The notes under the pieces: generated by a model
What the model was told of the DNA's origin: nothing
The model's database searches: none
The model's input: the letters and a program-made list of their open reading frames with translations, nothing else
Origin: Chryseosolibacter sp039917935
GTDB taxonomy: Bacteria; Bacteroidota; Bacteroidia; Cytophagales; Cyclobacteriaceae
Assembly (NCBI GenBank): GCA_039917935.1
Contig: JBDSIM010000120.1
Coordinates: 1 to 26,354, forward strand
Reading direction: 5' to 3'
Length of the DNA: 26,354 nt
Part shown: in pieces, positions 8,308-17,600 of the stretch
Position numbering within the stretch: position 1 is the stretch's first letter
Layout of the letters: every line of letters begins with the position of its first letter
Made by a program: the position numbers and the translations under genes

Positions 8308-11300
8308 ATGCATGAACTGACGAAGCCAAAGAAAATGTTAATTCCGCAAATAATGAGACGATCCCATAAAAGGCATTTACATGTCGCTTCCAATATTATA
8401 TATAGGTGCATGCCTCAGATTCTTTTTCTCTTTCTTCTTGCAATTGGCTGTAATTCTTCCCTGGATGGAATCAACCAGCCGCATGATGCTCCTAAGCCAC
8501 TTTCACCTACGGAGGCGGTAGAGTCTTTTCAATTACCTGCAGGTTTTCAAATTGAATTGGTGGCGAGTGAGCCTTTAATTAGTGAGCCTACCGGTGTTTG
8601 TTGGAACGAAAAGGGTCAGCTATTCATTAGTGAATTGCATGGCTATAATCTGGAAGGTCAGCTTGAAATTGAGGATCTGAACAAGGCGGGTGTATTAGAT
8701 ACTGTAGTCCGGCGCGTTCAAGCGGCGGAAAAATATAAAAAAGCCGCCCAAACCGGAACATTCGGTGTTATCAAAATATTAAGAGATACCGATGGTGATG
8801 GGGTAATGGACAATGCCGACATCTTTGCTGAAAACATTCCACCTGCATATGGACTTTGTGCATCGCGTGACGGATTAATCATGGCAGGACAGACGGAAAT
8901 TCTTTACCTGGCAGATCGTAACGGCGATGGAAAGGCTGATGTTGTAGATACCTTATTCAGCGGATTTAAGGGTGGTGTGTTAGAGCGTGGTGTCAATGCT
9001 CCGCAGTGGGGACCTGACGGTTGGATCTATTTTGGTCGCGGCTGGAATGGTGGGAAGATTACAGGACCAAATTTATTAGAACCAGTGCAACTTCCTGGTT
9101 CTAATTTCAGAATTCGCCCCGATGGATCTGCCATTGAGCCGGTCACCGGAAGTACGCATACCATAGGACACGCGTTCAATGCTGATGGCTACAGTTTTTT
9201 TACCAGCACCTGGAAGCATGCGCTCTATGCCATTCCGATACCTTGGCAATATCTAGCGCGAAATCCTGATGCATCCATTGCATCGTTGGAAGCGGATGCT
9301 TCGGATTTCTCGACAGTTTTCCCAATTGCCCCAGTCCATCCGTGGAAACTTGCACGTAGTAGTCAGCCTGGCTGGCGTGAGTTATACGATAAATATGGGC
9401 TGGCAGAGAGCGCTGCTGAGGGGTATTTTACTTCCTGTTGCAGCCCGTTGATATACCAGGATAGTACTTTTCCCCTTGAATATAATGGCAACCTGTTTGT
9501 GTGTGAACCAGCACAGTCTCTTATTCATCGAAGTATTGTAGAGCAAGATGGTACCGCTATTAAAGTACGACGCGCAGAAGGTGAGCAGAAAAAGGAGTTT
9601 CTAGCCAGTACTGATTCCTGGTTTCGTCCGGTATCTATTGCACATGGTCCTGACGGGTCGTTGTATATAGTTGATATGTACCGTGAAATTATCGAGGATT
9701 ATTCAGCGGTACCCCGTTTTATGCAACAGAAGTATGGATTAAATAACGGGGCAAGTATGGGTCGTATTTGGCGTTTGAGCCCGTTGAACGCTGAGCCAAT
9801 CACCGCAGTGAAACCCGTAGATCTTACAAACGCTAATCTGGATGAAGAATTAGATAACCCTCATTATTGGCGCAGGCAAACGGCAGACCGTTTGATTTGG
9901 GAAAGCAAGGGTGTCAATGCTCCCGAACTTGTTAAACGCCGCTTAAAACTGGCAGAACTTCACAGTAACACACCATATCGCGATTTCATTTATACGCTTC
10001 GTGCGCAGGACAAATCTTTGCAGACAGACGTGGCGGCTGCCCGATACCTGGCATCGTTAAGCAGTGATATTTTGGATGAGCGTATGTTGCTCCAGCTTGC
10101 CCTTAGTCTGGGTTACAGCGACGACGTCTCGGTCTTCAATACGGTAGTCGAGCTCGCACGAAAACAGGCTGATATTCGTTGGATGCCGGACGCGATTATG
10201 ACGGGTGTCCATGGGCGTGCGGGGACAATGTTAGCGGCCTTACTTAAACAACCTGGCACTACCGGTGTCGCTATGCTCGAGCCATTGGCTGGGAGCATTG
10301 CTGCCCGTCAGGATGGCGAAGAATTAGCGGCGGCGCTTAAGGATATCGTATTGTGCAAGTCTCCTTCCAATCAAGCCACTTCCCTGAAAGGTATCAATGG
10401 CACCATTAAGGCTATACCTCTGACTAAGTCCTCGACAACAAACCTGAATTTATTGTTGAAGAACGAAGATATAGCTGTGCGCGGACAGGCCATCATATTA
10501 GCAGGAAAACTCAATCTTGGCGATTCAAAAGCGCTGGTCACCATCCGGGAACAGGCAGCAATAGATGCAGCCAACGGCAAGCTTAGTACACAACAGCGCC
10601 TCGCTGCGGTAGCACTACTCGCAGACTCACCAGATGAATTCGCAAGCAAATCATTGATAGGTGCGTGGGACAATGCTACGCCTACTGTGAGGTCGGCCAT
10701 TCTTGATGCATTAATTTTACGGGGTAATCGTCAGTCAGCCTTAATTGATGCCATGAAGAATAACGTAATCTTGGCAAATGCACTGTCTGAGTTACAGCGC
10801 ACTCAACTGCTTGAGCGATCTGACAGCCATCTGCGTCATCTCGTGGAACTTGAATTTGCAAAAAGTGGTAATAGTAATACAGATAAGGAGGCTATTTTTG
10901 TACGATATGAGTTAGCCCTCAAGGGCAAGAGAGACGTTGTTCGTGGAGATGAATTATTCAGACAAATGTGCAGGAGTTGTCATAAAGTGAATAATATTGG
11001 TACAACGGTAGGTCCGGACCTTAAACTAGCATATCAGAACTCAGACGAAACGCTTTTGCGAAGTATCCTTTGGCCGAGCGAAAAGATATCTTCCAGCTAC
11101 GAATCATATACAGTTACTACAACTGAAGACCAAAAATATACAGGAGTAATAGTCAACGAATCTGCCAACAGCGTAATGTTAAGGCAAGCAGGAGGCAATG
11201 AGCTAACCTTCCTCCGCAGGGATATTAAAGAATTAACAAGTTCACCAAGTTCCTTGATGCCGGAATATGGCCAGGCGCTAAGTCCGCAAGATTGTGCTGA

Positions 11301-11340
11301 CATCATCGCATGGGTGCGGGTGTCACTCGCTTCAAAATAA
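8308..11340 (+). CDS. PVC-type heme-binding propeller lipoprotein with C-terminal cytochrome c
   Basis: A 1010-aa exported lipoprotein: FLFLLAIGC (Cys about 48) is a good lipobox. The first 34 residues are basic and probably too long, and an ATG at 8353 (MRRSHKRH) or 8410 may be the real start. Residues about 70-500 are a TIGR02604 membrane-bound-dehydrogenase propeller with DTDGDGVMD and DRNGDGKAD loops and the FRPVSIAHGPDGSLYIVDMY signature. Then come HEAT-like helices (about 515-850) and a cytochrome c domain of TIGR02603 type with C888-R-S-C891-H892 and a likely axial Met near 984 (SSLMPEYG). Its catalytic activity is not established; sugar or alcohol oxidation and electron relay are the usual suggestions. 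It is collinear with the PIG-L gene 47 bp downstream and paralogous to the gene at 22926. Confidence 0.92.
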   Translation: MHELTKPKKMLIPQIMRRSHKRHLHVASNIIYRCMPQILFLFLLAIGCNSSLDGINQPHDAPKPLSPTEAVESFQLPAGFQIELVASEPLISEPTGVCWNEKGQLFISELHGYNLEGQLEIEDLNKAGVLDTVVRRVQAAEKYKKAAQTGTFGVIKILRDTDGDGVMDNADIFAENIPPAYGLCASRDGLIMAGQTEILYLADRNGDGKADVVDTLFSGFKGGVLERGVNAPQWGPDGWIYFGRGWNGGKITGPNLLEPVQLPGSNFRIRPDGSAIEPVTGSTHTIGHAFNADGYSFFTSTWKHALYAIPIPWQYLARNPDASIASLEADASDFSTVFPIAPVHPWKLARSSQPGWRELYDKYGLAESAAEGYFTSCCSPLIYQDSTFPLEYNGNLFVCEPAQSLIHRSIVEQDGTAIKVRRAEGEQKKEFLASTDSWFRPVSIAHGPDGSLYIVDMYREIIEDYSAVPRFMQQKYGLNNGASMGRIWRLSPLNAEPITAVKPVDLTNANLDEELDNPHYWRRQTADRLIWESKGVNAPELVKRRLKLAELHSNTPYRDFIYTLRAQDKSLQTDVAAARYLASLSSDILDERMLLQLALSLGYSDDVSVFNTVVELARKQADIRWMPDAIMTGVHGRAGTMLAALLKQPGTTGVAMLEPLAGSIAARQDGEELAAALKDIVLCKSPSNQATSLKGINGTIKAIPLTKSSTTNLNLLLKNEDIAVRGQAIILAGKLNLGDSKALVTIREQAAIDAANGKLSTQQRLAAVALLADSPDEFASKSLIGAWDNATPTVRSAILDALILRGNRQSALIDAMKNNVILANALSELQRTQLLERSDSHLRHLVELEFAKSGNSNTDKEAIFVRYELALKGKRDVVRGDELFRQMCRSCHKVNNIGTTVGPDLKLAYQNSDETLLRSILWPSEKISSSYESYTVTTTEDQKYTGVIVNESANSVMLRQAGGNELTFLRRDIKELTSSPSSLMPEYGQALSPQDCADIIAWVRVSLASK

Positions 11341-11387
11341 TCGATATTGATTTAATTGTACCTTTTGTGAACCTATAAAATATTAAG

Positions 11388-12326
11388 ATGCAAACCACAT
11401 TATTGTCAGTGCCCCAAAAATTAAGGATAATAACTCTTTTGTTCATTTGGTTCATCTCTTTTCGGGTTACTTCGCAACCAATTATGTCGGCTCTTGTAAG
11501 TCCGGTGGAATTGAATAATGAAAGGAGAGTTGAGAATATGGTTGGCAAATCCATTCTGGTATTTACGCCACACCCGGATGATGAGACATTCTCCATGGGA
11601 GGAACCTTGGCTTTATTGGCAAAGAATGGAAATCGCATAAAGGTGGTTATTTATACGAAGGATAATAAGGGATCACTTGACTTGGAAATGACGAGAGAGC
11701 GATTAGCACAAATTCGTAGGGCAGAAGAAGAAAAGGCCTGCTCACTTTTAGGTATACCCAAAGAGAATATTATCTGGTTAGGATATGAGGATGGAGATTT
11801 GGAATATGCAGAACCGAGGGTATTGAGGGGAACGATCGCGCGTTATATTAAAATACATCGCCCTGATGTCGTATTCTCACCGGATCCCGGTGCTTCTTGC
11901 GTACAATGGCATAAAACGGATCATCGAATGGCAGCGAATATTACCAACGATGCATTTATTGCAGCGGAATGGCATTTATACTATCCACATCATTTACTAG
12001 ATGAAAAACTTGCACCCTTCGGAGTGAAGGAAATCTATTTCTACTATTCTCAAGAACCAAATTATGAAGTAGATATCACACCTGTGTTTGAGCAAAAGAT
12101 GCTTGCAGCGCTGGCGCATGTTAGCCAGTTTGAACCTTCTCTGAGTAAGTATACTCCGGAATTAAATCCCAGGACCGCATCAGGCGTTAGCGATAGATTC
12201 TCACAACTCCATTTATGCAAAGAAGGTAAATGTATCGAGCGTTTCAAGCGAGTTGATAATAATTACGGTCCCGGCTTCCGGCCTTTGCAAATGAAAAACG
12301 TTAATCCTTTTGGGTATTCGGATTAG
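11388..12326 (+). CDS. PIG-L family deacetylase, secreted
   Basis: The 312-residue protein has a signal-like N-terminus (KLRIITLLFIWFISFRVTSQ) and a PIG-L/LmbE fold. The metal site motif PHPDDE lies near residue 61, and the third metal ligand motif HKTDH is near residue 176. Characterised relatives are zinc-dependent N-deacetylases acting on GlcNAc groups of GlcNAc-PI, mycothiol precursors or diacetylchitobiose. Here export suggests a periplasmic glycan or glycoside substrate. It starts 47 bp after the cytochrome propeller gene on the same strand, so the two are probably co-transcribed. Its stop codon overlaps by two bases the end of a dead gene on the other strand (12323-12467). Confidence 0.9.
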   Translation: MQTTLLSVPQKLRIITLLFIWFISFRVTSQPIMSALVSPVELNNERRVENMVGKSILVFTPHPDDETFSMGGTLALLAKNGNRIKVVIYTKDNKGSLDLEMTRERLAQIRRAEEEKACSLLGIPKENIIWLGYEDGDLEYAEPRVLRGTIARYIKIHRPDVVFSPDPGASCVQWHKTDHRMAANITNDAFIAAEWHLYYPHHLLDEKLAPFGVKEIYFYYSQEPNYEVDITPVFEQKMLAALAHVSQFEPSLSKYTPELNPRTASGVSDRFSQLHLCKEGKCIERFKRVDNNYGPGFRPLQMKNVNPFGYSD

Positions 12327-12467
12327 TTGACGCCTAATTTCAAAGCAAAGTGATCACTGAAAGAATAATCACCTTGGGAAGCCGGAAGCTGTTTTGTCCG
12401 AATAACCTTATCTGAAAAATCTTCAATGTACGGCCACCCGTCAAAATAAATGGAGTAAGGAAGAGAC
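12323..12467 (-). pseudogene. C-terminal remnant of an endonuclease/exonuclease/phosphatase-like hydrolase
   Basis: On the minus strand an open stretch of about 46 codons ends with TAA at 12323. It reads SIYFDGWPYIEDFSDKV and ends DYSFSDHFALKLGVN. The SDHFAL motif near the C-terminus is the conserved SDH of the EEP (exonuclease-endonuclease-phosphatase) superfamily, where it carries the catalytic His. A TAG precedes it in frame and nothing of the rest of the domain is present, so it is a relic filling the gap between the PIG-L gene and the sigma factor. Confidence 0.45.
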
Positions 12468-12473
12468 TAATAA

Positions 12474-13091
12474 TCAATGCATTTTTTTAAGCTGATCGAG
12501 CGCATGATGAATGAGATTATAAACAGCTTGTTTGCTTAGTTCCATAATCTCGGCAATCTGATCACAATTTAATTCCTCGAAATAGCGGAGAAACATAGCT
12601 TCGTACTGTCGCTTAGTGAGTTTATTAAGCATGATCATTACCCTTTCCTTCCGTTCTAACGACAACTGTTCTGTGATCAGTACGAATTCGTGAGAAGGTG
12701 AAATTTCATTGTTGTACTCGATGGACAAGTTTACGGAAAGCCGGTTTTCTGATTTCGCCTTTACCCGAATAAGTTTCCTTTTAAGCGATTTAAAGAGATA
12801 GAATTTTATGGAATCAGTATCACCTAGGTGCGACCTGTTTTGCCATATTTCAATAAAAAGTTCCTGTACACTATCCTTTACCAGTTCACTTTCGCCAACT
12901 ATTTTGTAGCCATAGTTATACATTGGTTTGGCAAACCGGTCGAAAATAGTAATCAATGCTTTTTCATCACCTGCCCTGAATGCTTTCCATAATGAGGAAT
13001 CAGTAATGTGTTGTGGATGCAGTACAATCTCTCGAGGAGGGTCGGAACCTTCACTTGTTTTATATTTTTTCTTGAGGAATAATTCCTGCAC
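12474..13091 (-). CDS. ECF-type RNA polymerase sigma factor (FecI-like)
   Basis: A 205-residue sigma-70 family protein of the Bacteroidota ECF type. Region 2 spans about residues 32-110 (DEKALITIFDRFAKPMYNYG, then VQELFIEIWQNR, the core-binding and -10 recognition helix). Region 4 spans about 150-202 (LTKRQYEAMFLRYFEELNCD, then the helix-turn-helix QIAEIMELSKQAVYNLIHHA). Regions 1 and 3 are absent, as expected. It is divergent from the anti-sigma gene at 13364 across a 272-bp spacer. Such a sigma is held by FecR and released when the STN domain of the linked SusC reports ligand uptake. It probably drives susC and perhaps the downstream oxidase genes. Confidence 0.93.
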   Translation of the reverse strand: MQELFLKKKYKTSEGSDPPREIVLHPQHITDSSLWKAFRAGDEKALITIFDRFAKPMYNYGYKIVGESELVKDSVQELFIEIWQNRSHLGDTDSIKFYLFKSLKRKLIRVKAKSENRLSVNLSIEYNNEISPSHEFVLITEQLSLERKERVMIMLNKLTKRQYEAMFLRYFEELNCDQIAEIMELSKQAVYNLIHHALDQLKKMH

Positions 13092-13363
13092 CGGATCGCG
13101 TTATTTAGACAATTGTATAGAAATATAAATTGACATCCAAATATCGTTATGCACTACTCAATAAAGTCTGTCTCTTACATGTACGCAGATATCTTTTCAA
13201 GTCAATCGTACAATTTGAGCTTTGCCACGCATAATATTTCTTAAACTTCCATGAGTGGTAAAAAACACTCGTTTTTATACGGATGTTTGGGCGTTTTTGA
13301 AAAGTTTTAAAATAATTTGAAAAAAGCATTAGAAAAGTCCATCGTATCGCCTTTGGCTTAGTA
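13092..13363. promoter_or_regulatory. divergent promoter region between sigma factor and fecR
   Basis: This 272-bp non-coding spacer must contain promoters for both divergent genes. On the plus strand TTTG at 13296-13299 and TAATTTG at 13313-13319 resemble the Bacteroidota -33 (TTTG) and -7 (TAnnTTTG) elements, with one base missing from the latter, about 45 bp before the fecR ATG. No RNA gene or clear terminator was seen. About the last 45 bp are shared with the fecR duplicate at 7811. Confidence 0.35.
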
Positions 13364-13716
13364 ATGGGGATTAATATCAAGTTGAAGTATAGCCGATATT
13401 CCGCACAGGATTTTGCGAATGATAGTTTTTTTATTCGGTGGGTAAAAAACCCTGACGAAGAATCTGACTGGTTTTGGAAATCTTTCGTGAGAAACAATCC
13501 GTCGTGTAAAACAGAAGTAGAGAGGGCAAGAGAATTTATTTCTTTATTGGATTTTCCGAATCACAATTTGACCGAGGATGAACTGAGCAGTATGCGCAAT
13601 GACTTATTGATGGCACTGCGCGCAGATAAGGAAGAGCAGCGAGACCAGATGTCCCGGGCTGACATGGGGTTTTCCGGAATAGGCAACTATTGGGTCAAGT
13701 TAGCCGCTGCAGTCAT
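13319..13716 (+). repeat. intact copy of the segment duplicated at 7811-8196
   Basis: The 5' end of the intact anti-sigma gene plus about 45 bp of leader is the partner of the decayed copy at 7811-8196. The copies are in the same orientation, about 5.5 kb apart, and align throughout with substitutions and small indels. Similarity ends in both at agttagccgctgcag followed by a diverging tail. Confidence 0.75.
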
Positions 13717-14479
13717 TATTATTCCATTGATTTCTGTTGCGATTTTCTATCTTTTAAATAGATCTGACAACCAGATCTCATCTCTCGAAACCGGTTATGA
13801 AAGCGGTGTCGAGAAGCGGGTTAATGCAAAAGGACAGAAATCTATTCTGTTTCTGAGTGATGGCACGAAGGTTTGGCTGAATGCTGCTAGTAAGATATCC
13901 TACTTCAAGGATTTTGGGAACCAGGATACAAGGGACGTTTACCTTGAAGGAGAAGCATTCTTTGATGTCGCCCACAATGAAAAAAAGCCATTCATTGTTC
14001 ATACTTCATCTATTAAAATCAAAGTGCTGGGGACCTCATTCAATGTTAAATCCTATTTTGACGAAAAGACAATTGAAACTACTTTGGTTCACGGTAAAGT
14101 ACGCATTGAGCAATCGGATGTAAAAGGTAACAGGATAGGCGATGTTGAGCTCAAACCAAATCAACGGGCCGTGTTCAATAAAGAATCAAAAATTATTAAC
14201 ATCAAAGTGGTAGTTGCTGACAATAGTTTGTCATGGAAGCGTGAAAGGTTAGTGTTTGATGAAGAATCCATTGACAATGTTGTTCTGCAGATGGAACGGT
14301 GGTATAATGTAAAAATACACGTTAAAAACAAAGGCAATCTCGATTGCAAATTGACGGCAAGCATTGAAAATGAAAGTCTGGAGGAGGTTTTAAATCTCAT
14401 CTCCCTAGCGCATAATATTCAGTTCTCAATTTCCGGATCCGAAGTGTTTTTAGAAGGGACGTTGTGTGAAATTGAATGA
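13364..14479 (+). CDS. FecR-like anti-sigma factor
   Basis: 371 residues. The cytoplasmic N-terminal part (1-108) contains the sigma-binding helices, with DEESDWFWKSF typical of the family. A single membrane helix follows (about 112-131, AAAVIIIPLISVAIFYLL). The periplasmic FecR domain spans about 150-250 (LSDGTKVWLNAASKISY, VYLEGEAFFDVAHNEKKPF, VLGTSFNV), and a C-terminal DUF4974 domain about 295-365 (LVFDEESIDNVVLQMERWYN). It keeps the ECF sigma encoded at 12474 inactive until the TonB-dependent transporter signals. It lies 177 bp upstream of susC on the same strand. A decayed duplicate of its first third lies at 7811. Confidence 0.95.
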   Translation: MGINIKLKYSRYSAQDFANDSFFIRWVKNPDEESDWFWKSFVRNNPSCKTEVERAREFISLLDFPNHNLTEDELSSMRNDLLMALRADKEEQRDQMSRADMGFSGIGNYWVKLAAAVIIIPLISVAIFYLLNRSDNQISSLETGYESGVEKRVNAKGQKSILFLSDGTKVWLNAASKISYFKDFGNQDTRDVYLEGEAFFDVAHNEKKPFIVHTSSIKIKVLGTSFNVKSYFDEKTIETTLVHGKVRIEQSDVKGNRIGDVELKPNQRAVFNKESKIINIKVVVADNSLSWKRERLVFDEESIDNVVLQMERWYNVKIHVKNKGNLDCKLTASIENESLEEVLNLISLAHNIQFSISGSEVFLEGTLCEIE

Positions 14480-14538
14480 AGGAAATCTAAATAATGAAGT
14501 GTTTCGGATAACAGTATAGTAAAATTAAAAAGACAAAA

Positions 14539-14620
14539 TCAGGTGAAAGCCTGAAAAACAAAAAAACCGGAAAGTGTAGCACCACTTCCCGGCGTAGTCA
14601 CACAACTCGAAGAGTTGTGT
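14539..14620 (+). promoter_or_regulatory. tandem hairpins in the susC leader
   Basis: Between fecR and susC the RNA can fold into consecutive hairpins: a small CAGG/CCTG stem near 14540-14553; a 10-bp stem with one mismatch, CCGGAAAGTG (14567-14576) against CACTTCCCGG (14583-14592), loop of about 6; and a perfect 9-bp stem ACACAACTC (14600-14608) with GAGTTGTGT (14612-14620) and a GAA loop. The last is followed by only a broken T-run (ttaatgtaagttttt), so it is a weak terminator or attenuator, or a processing or stability element. Confidence 0.45.
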
Positions 14621-14656
14621 TTAATGTAAGTTTTTAGAAAATAAAAGCCTAATTCT

Positions 14657-17600
14657 ATGAAAAAATCTCGACTTAAAAACGGGAGTGATTGTGTATTGCC
14701 ATTTTATTCCGTAAAGACATTACCGGTTAAATTAACCATGATGTGGCTCTTAATATCTCTCGCTGTATTTCAGCTCCCGGCAAAGGATTATTTAGACCTG
14801 GATTCTAAAATATCCCTGGTAAAAGAAAGCGCATCTATTAAACAAATCCTGAAAGAGGTGGAGCGGCAAACCGAGTTCAGGTTTTTCTACAATCACCAAC
14901 AGGTTGATGTTAATAAATCCATTTCAGTCAATTTAAGAGAGGTAACTATTAACCAGGCTTTAAAAGAAATTTTCAAGAGCACCTCCATAGCTTATAAGGT
15001 ATCGGGTAATCAGATTTTGCTTTTCAAAGGGGGCTTAACCTTGGCTGAACCGAATTCCGAAGGATTACCAACCAATGCTATAGATGAGGTAAAGGCGCCT
15101 ATTGCTGAATTCTCCGTTTCCGGAACGGTTACCGATGAAAAAAGCGAAGTTTTGCCAGGCGTCAATATCATAGAGAGGGGTACAAACAATGGCACGACTA
15201 CTGATGCTTCTGGCCGGTTTTCACTCACGGTAGCTAATGAAGAGAGTTTGTTGGTTTTCTCCTTCATTGGATATGAATCTATGGAAGTACTTGTCGGCGG
15301 CAAGTCAGTGATCGATGTATCCTTGCTCTCATCTGTCTCCGCATTAGAGGAAGTGGTGGTGACCGGGTATGCAACGCAAAAAGTGAAGGACATTACGGGT
15401 GCTGTGGGTGTTGTGAGCATGGAGGCTTTCAAATCGATTCCTACGGCATCTGCTGTACAGGCACTTCAAGGACAAGTATCCGGCGTGACCGTAATTAGTT
15501 CAGGGGCACCCGGTGGTCGTAATGATATTTTTGTACGTGGGGTTACTTCGTTTGGAAATGCACAGCCTCTTATTTTGGTAGACGGCGTACAAGTACAAGG
15601 CGGTTTGAATGATATTAACATGAACGACATAGAGTCCATCCAGGTACTCAAAGATGCCGGCGCTGCATCTATTTATGGTGTTCGCGGGTCTAATGGTGTT
15701 GTCGTTGTGACAACAAAGAGTGGGAAATCGGGGCGACCGATCGTTAGCTATGACGGTTACTATGGTACTCAAATACCTGCGAAGGGTAATGTTTTTGATT
15801 TACTAAATTCAGAAGACTATGCAACGCTTTTCAAGCAAGTTAATCCCGGCACAATCTTGTTTGCCAACGGCCTGCCTGATTATACATTTGCCGGACCGAA
15901 TGGCGCAGGCACGGCTATGGCTGGGGATCCGGCGATAGATGGATCACGCTATAATTTTGATGAAGCAAACCCAAAAAATGACTACCTCATTCAACAGGTA
16001 AACAAATCTGGAACCGATTGGTTTCATGAAGTTTTTAAGCCTGCTCCAATGCAGAGTCATAACCTGACGGTAAGCGGAGGGACGGATAAATCCAGTTATC
16101 TCTTTTCATTGGGATATTTGAATCAACAGGGAACACTACTTGAGACCTATTTAAAGAGATATTCTCTTAGGGTGAATACTAAATATAATCTGTCAAAAAA
16201 AATCCGGGTCGGACAGAACGCGTTTTTCTTCTACAAGGAAAACCCAGGCTTCACTAACCAGAGTGAGGGAAATGCAATCTCCGTATCATACAGAATTTTA
16301 CCCATTATACCGGTTCATGATATAAGAGGAAATTATGGTGGCACCTGGCTGGGACCGGAATTAGGAACAACCGGAAATCCTGTAGCTATGCAGGAACGCA
16401 GGAGGCAGAACTCGAACTCTTACTTTGATTTAATTGGAAACGTATTTGGCGAAGTTGATATCCTTAAGCACCTGACTTTCCGCACTAGTTTCGGAGGGGT
16501 TATCGACACCCGTTACTACTATAACTTTAACTTTAATCAATACAACGACAAGGAATCCCATCTTAGCGCAAACGGTTTTAACGAAAATGCACAGTATAAC
16601 ACCAGCTACACTTGGACTAATTCTTTGAACTATAACAACACGTTTGGTAAACACGCACTAACCGCATTTGTAGGGTCGGAGGCTGTCCGGTATAGTGGAA
16701 GGGGAGTAGGTGGAGCAGCTAATAACTTCTTTTCTACTGATCCCGATTACCTTTATCTTAATAACGGTACTTCAAATGTTACCAATTACAGTAATGGTTA
16801 CGAGAATAGATTATTTTCATTGTTTAGCCGCTTAGATTATGCCTATAACGATAAGTACTTAGTTGGTGTAACTATTCGAAGGGATGGATCATCTCTCTTT
16901 GGTTCTGAAAACAGTCATGGAGTGTTCCCGTCATTTTCACTTGGTTGGAGAATTATCAATGAGGGCTTTATGAAGAGACAGACCTTTTTTGATGATTTAA
17001 AATTCAGAGGGAGTTATGGCATTTTGGGTTCGCAAGCGAACGTCAATGCTGCCAATGCCTTCACCACCTACGATTCCGGGTTTGGGACGTCCTATTATGA
17101 TATAACGGGCACGGGTTCAACTGTTCAAGGATTTTTTCAATCGAGAAATGGTAACCGCGATACGGGATGGGAGGAGAATATTATTACGAATATTGGAGTT
17201 GACGCAGCGATACTTCAAAGCAAGCTCGATGTACATATTGAGTGGTATAAAAAATCTATCGACGGCTTGTTATTCCCTCAGCCCTTGCCTGCAACAGCGG
17301 GAGGAGCTAGTTCTCCAACTATTAACATAGGTGACATTCAAAATCAGGGTTGGGATATATCAGCCGTATATCGCGGCAAGATAGCTTCTGATTTAACATT
17401 CAGACTAGGGGCAAATATTACTACCTATAAAAATGAGGTAGTGAGCATTCCCGATCCAGGGTATTTTGATGTTTCAGGTTCAAGAATAGGTAACACCGTT
17501 CGCAATCAAGAAGGTCACCCCGTAGGTTCCTTCTTTGGTTACGAAGTGCAGGAGTTATTCTCTGACGATGCTGACGTGGCAGCGTCTCCAACCCAGACCG

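Noticed and set aside
13147..13497. 116-residue minus-strand ORF between the sigma and fecR genes
   Set aside because: It runs antisense into the fecR coding region and its sequence looks like a shadow of that gene plus AT-rich promoter DNA.
14600..14635. Hairpin before susC as an intrinsic terminator
   Set aside because: The stem is good but the following T-run is interrupted and short; listed as a leader structure instead.
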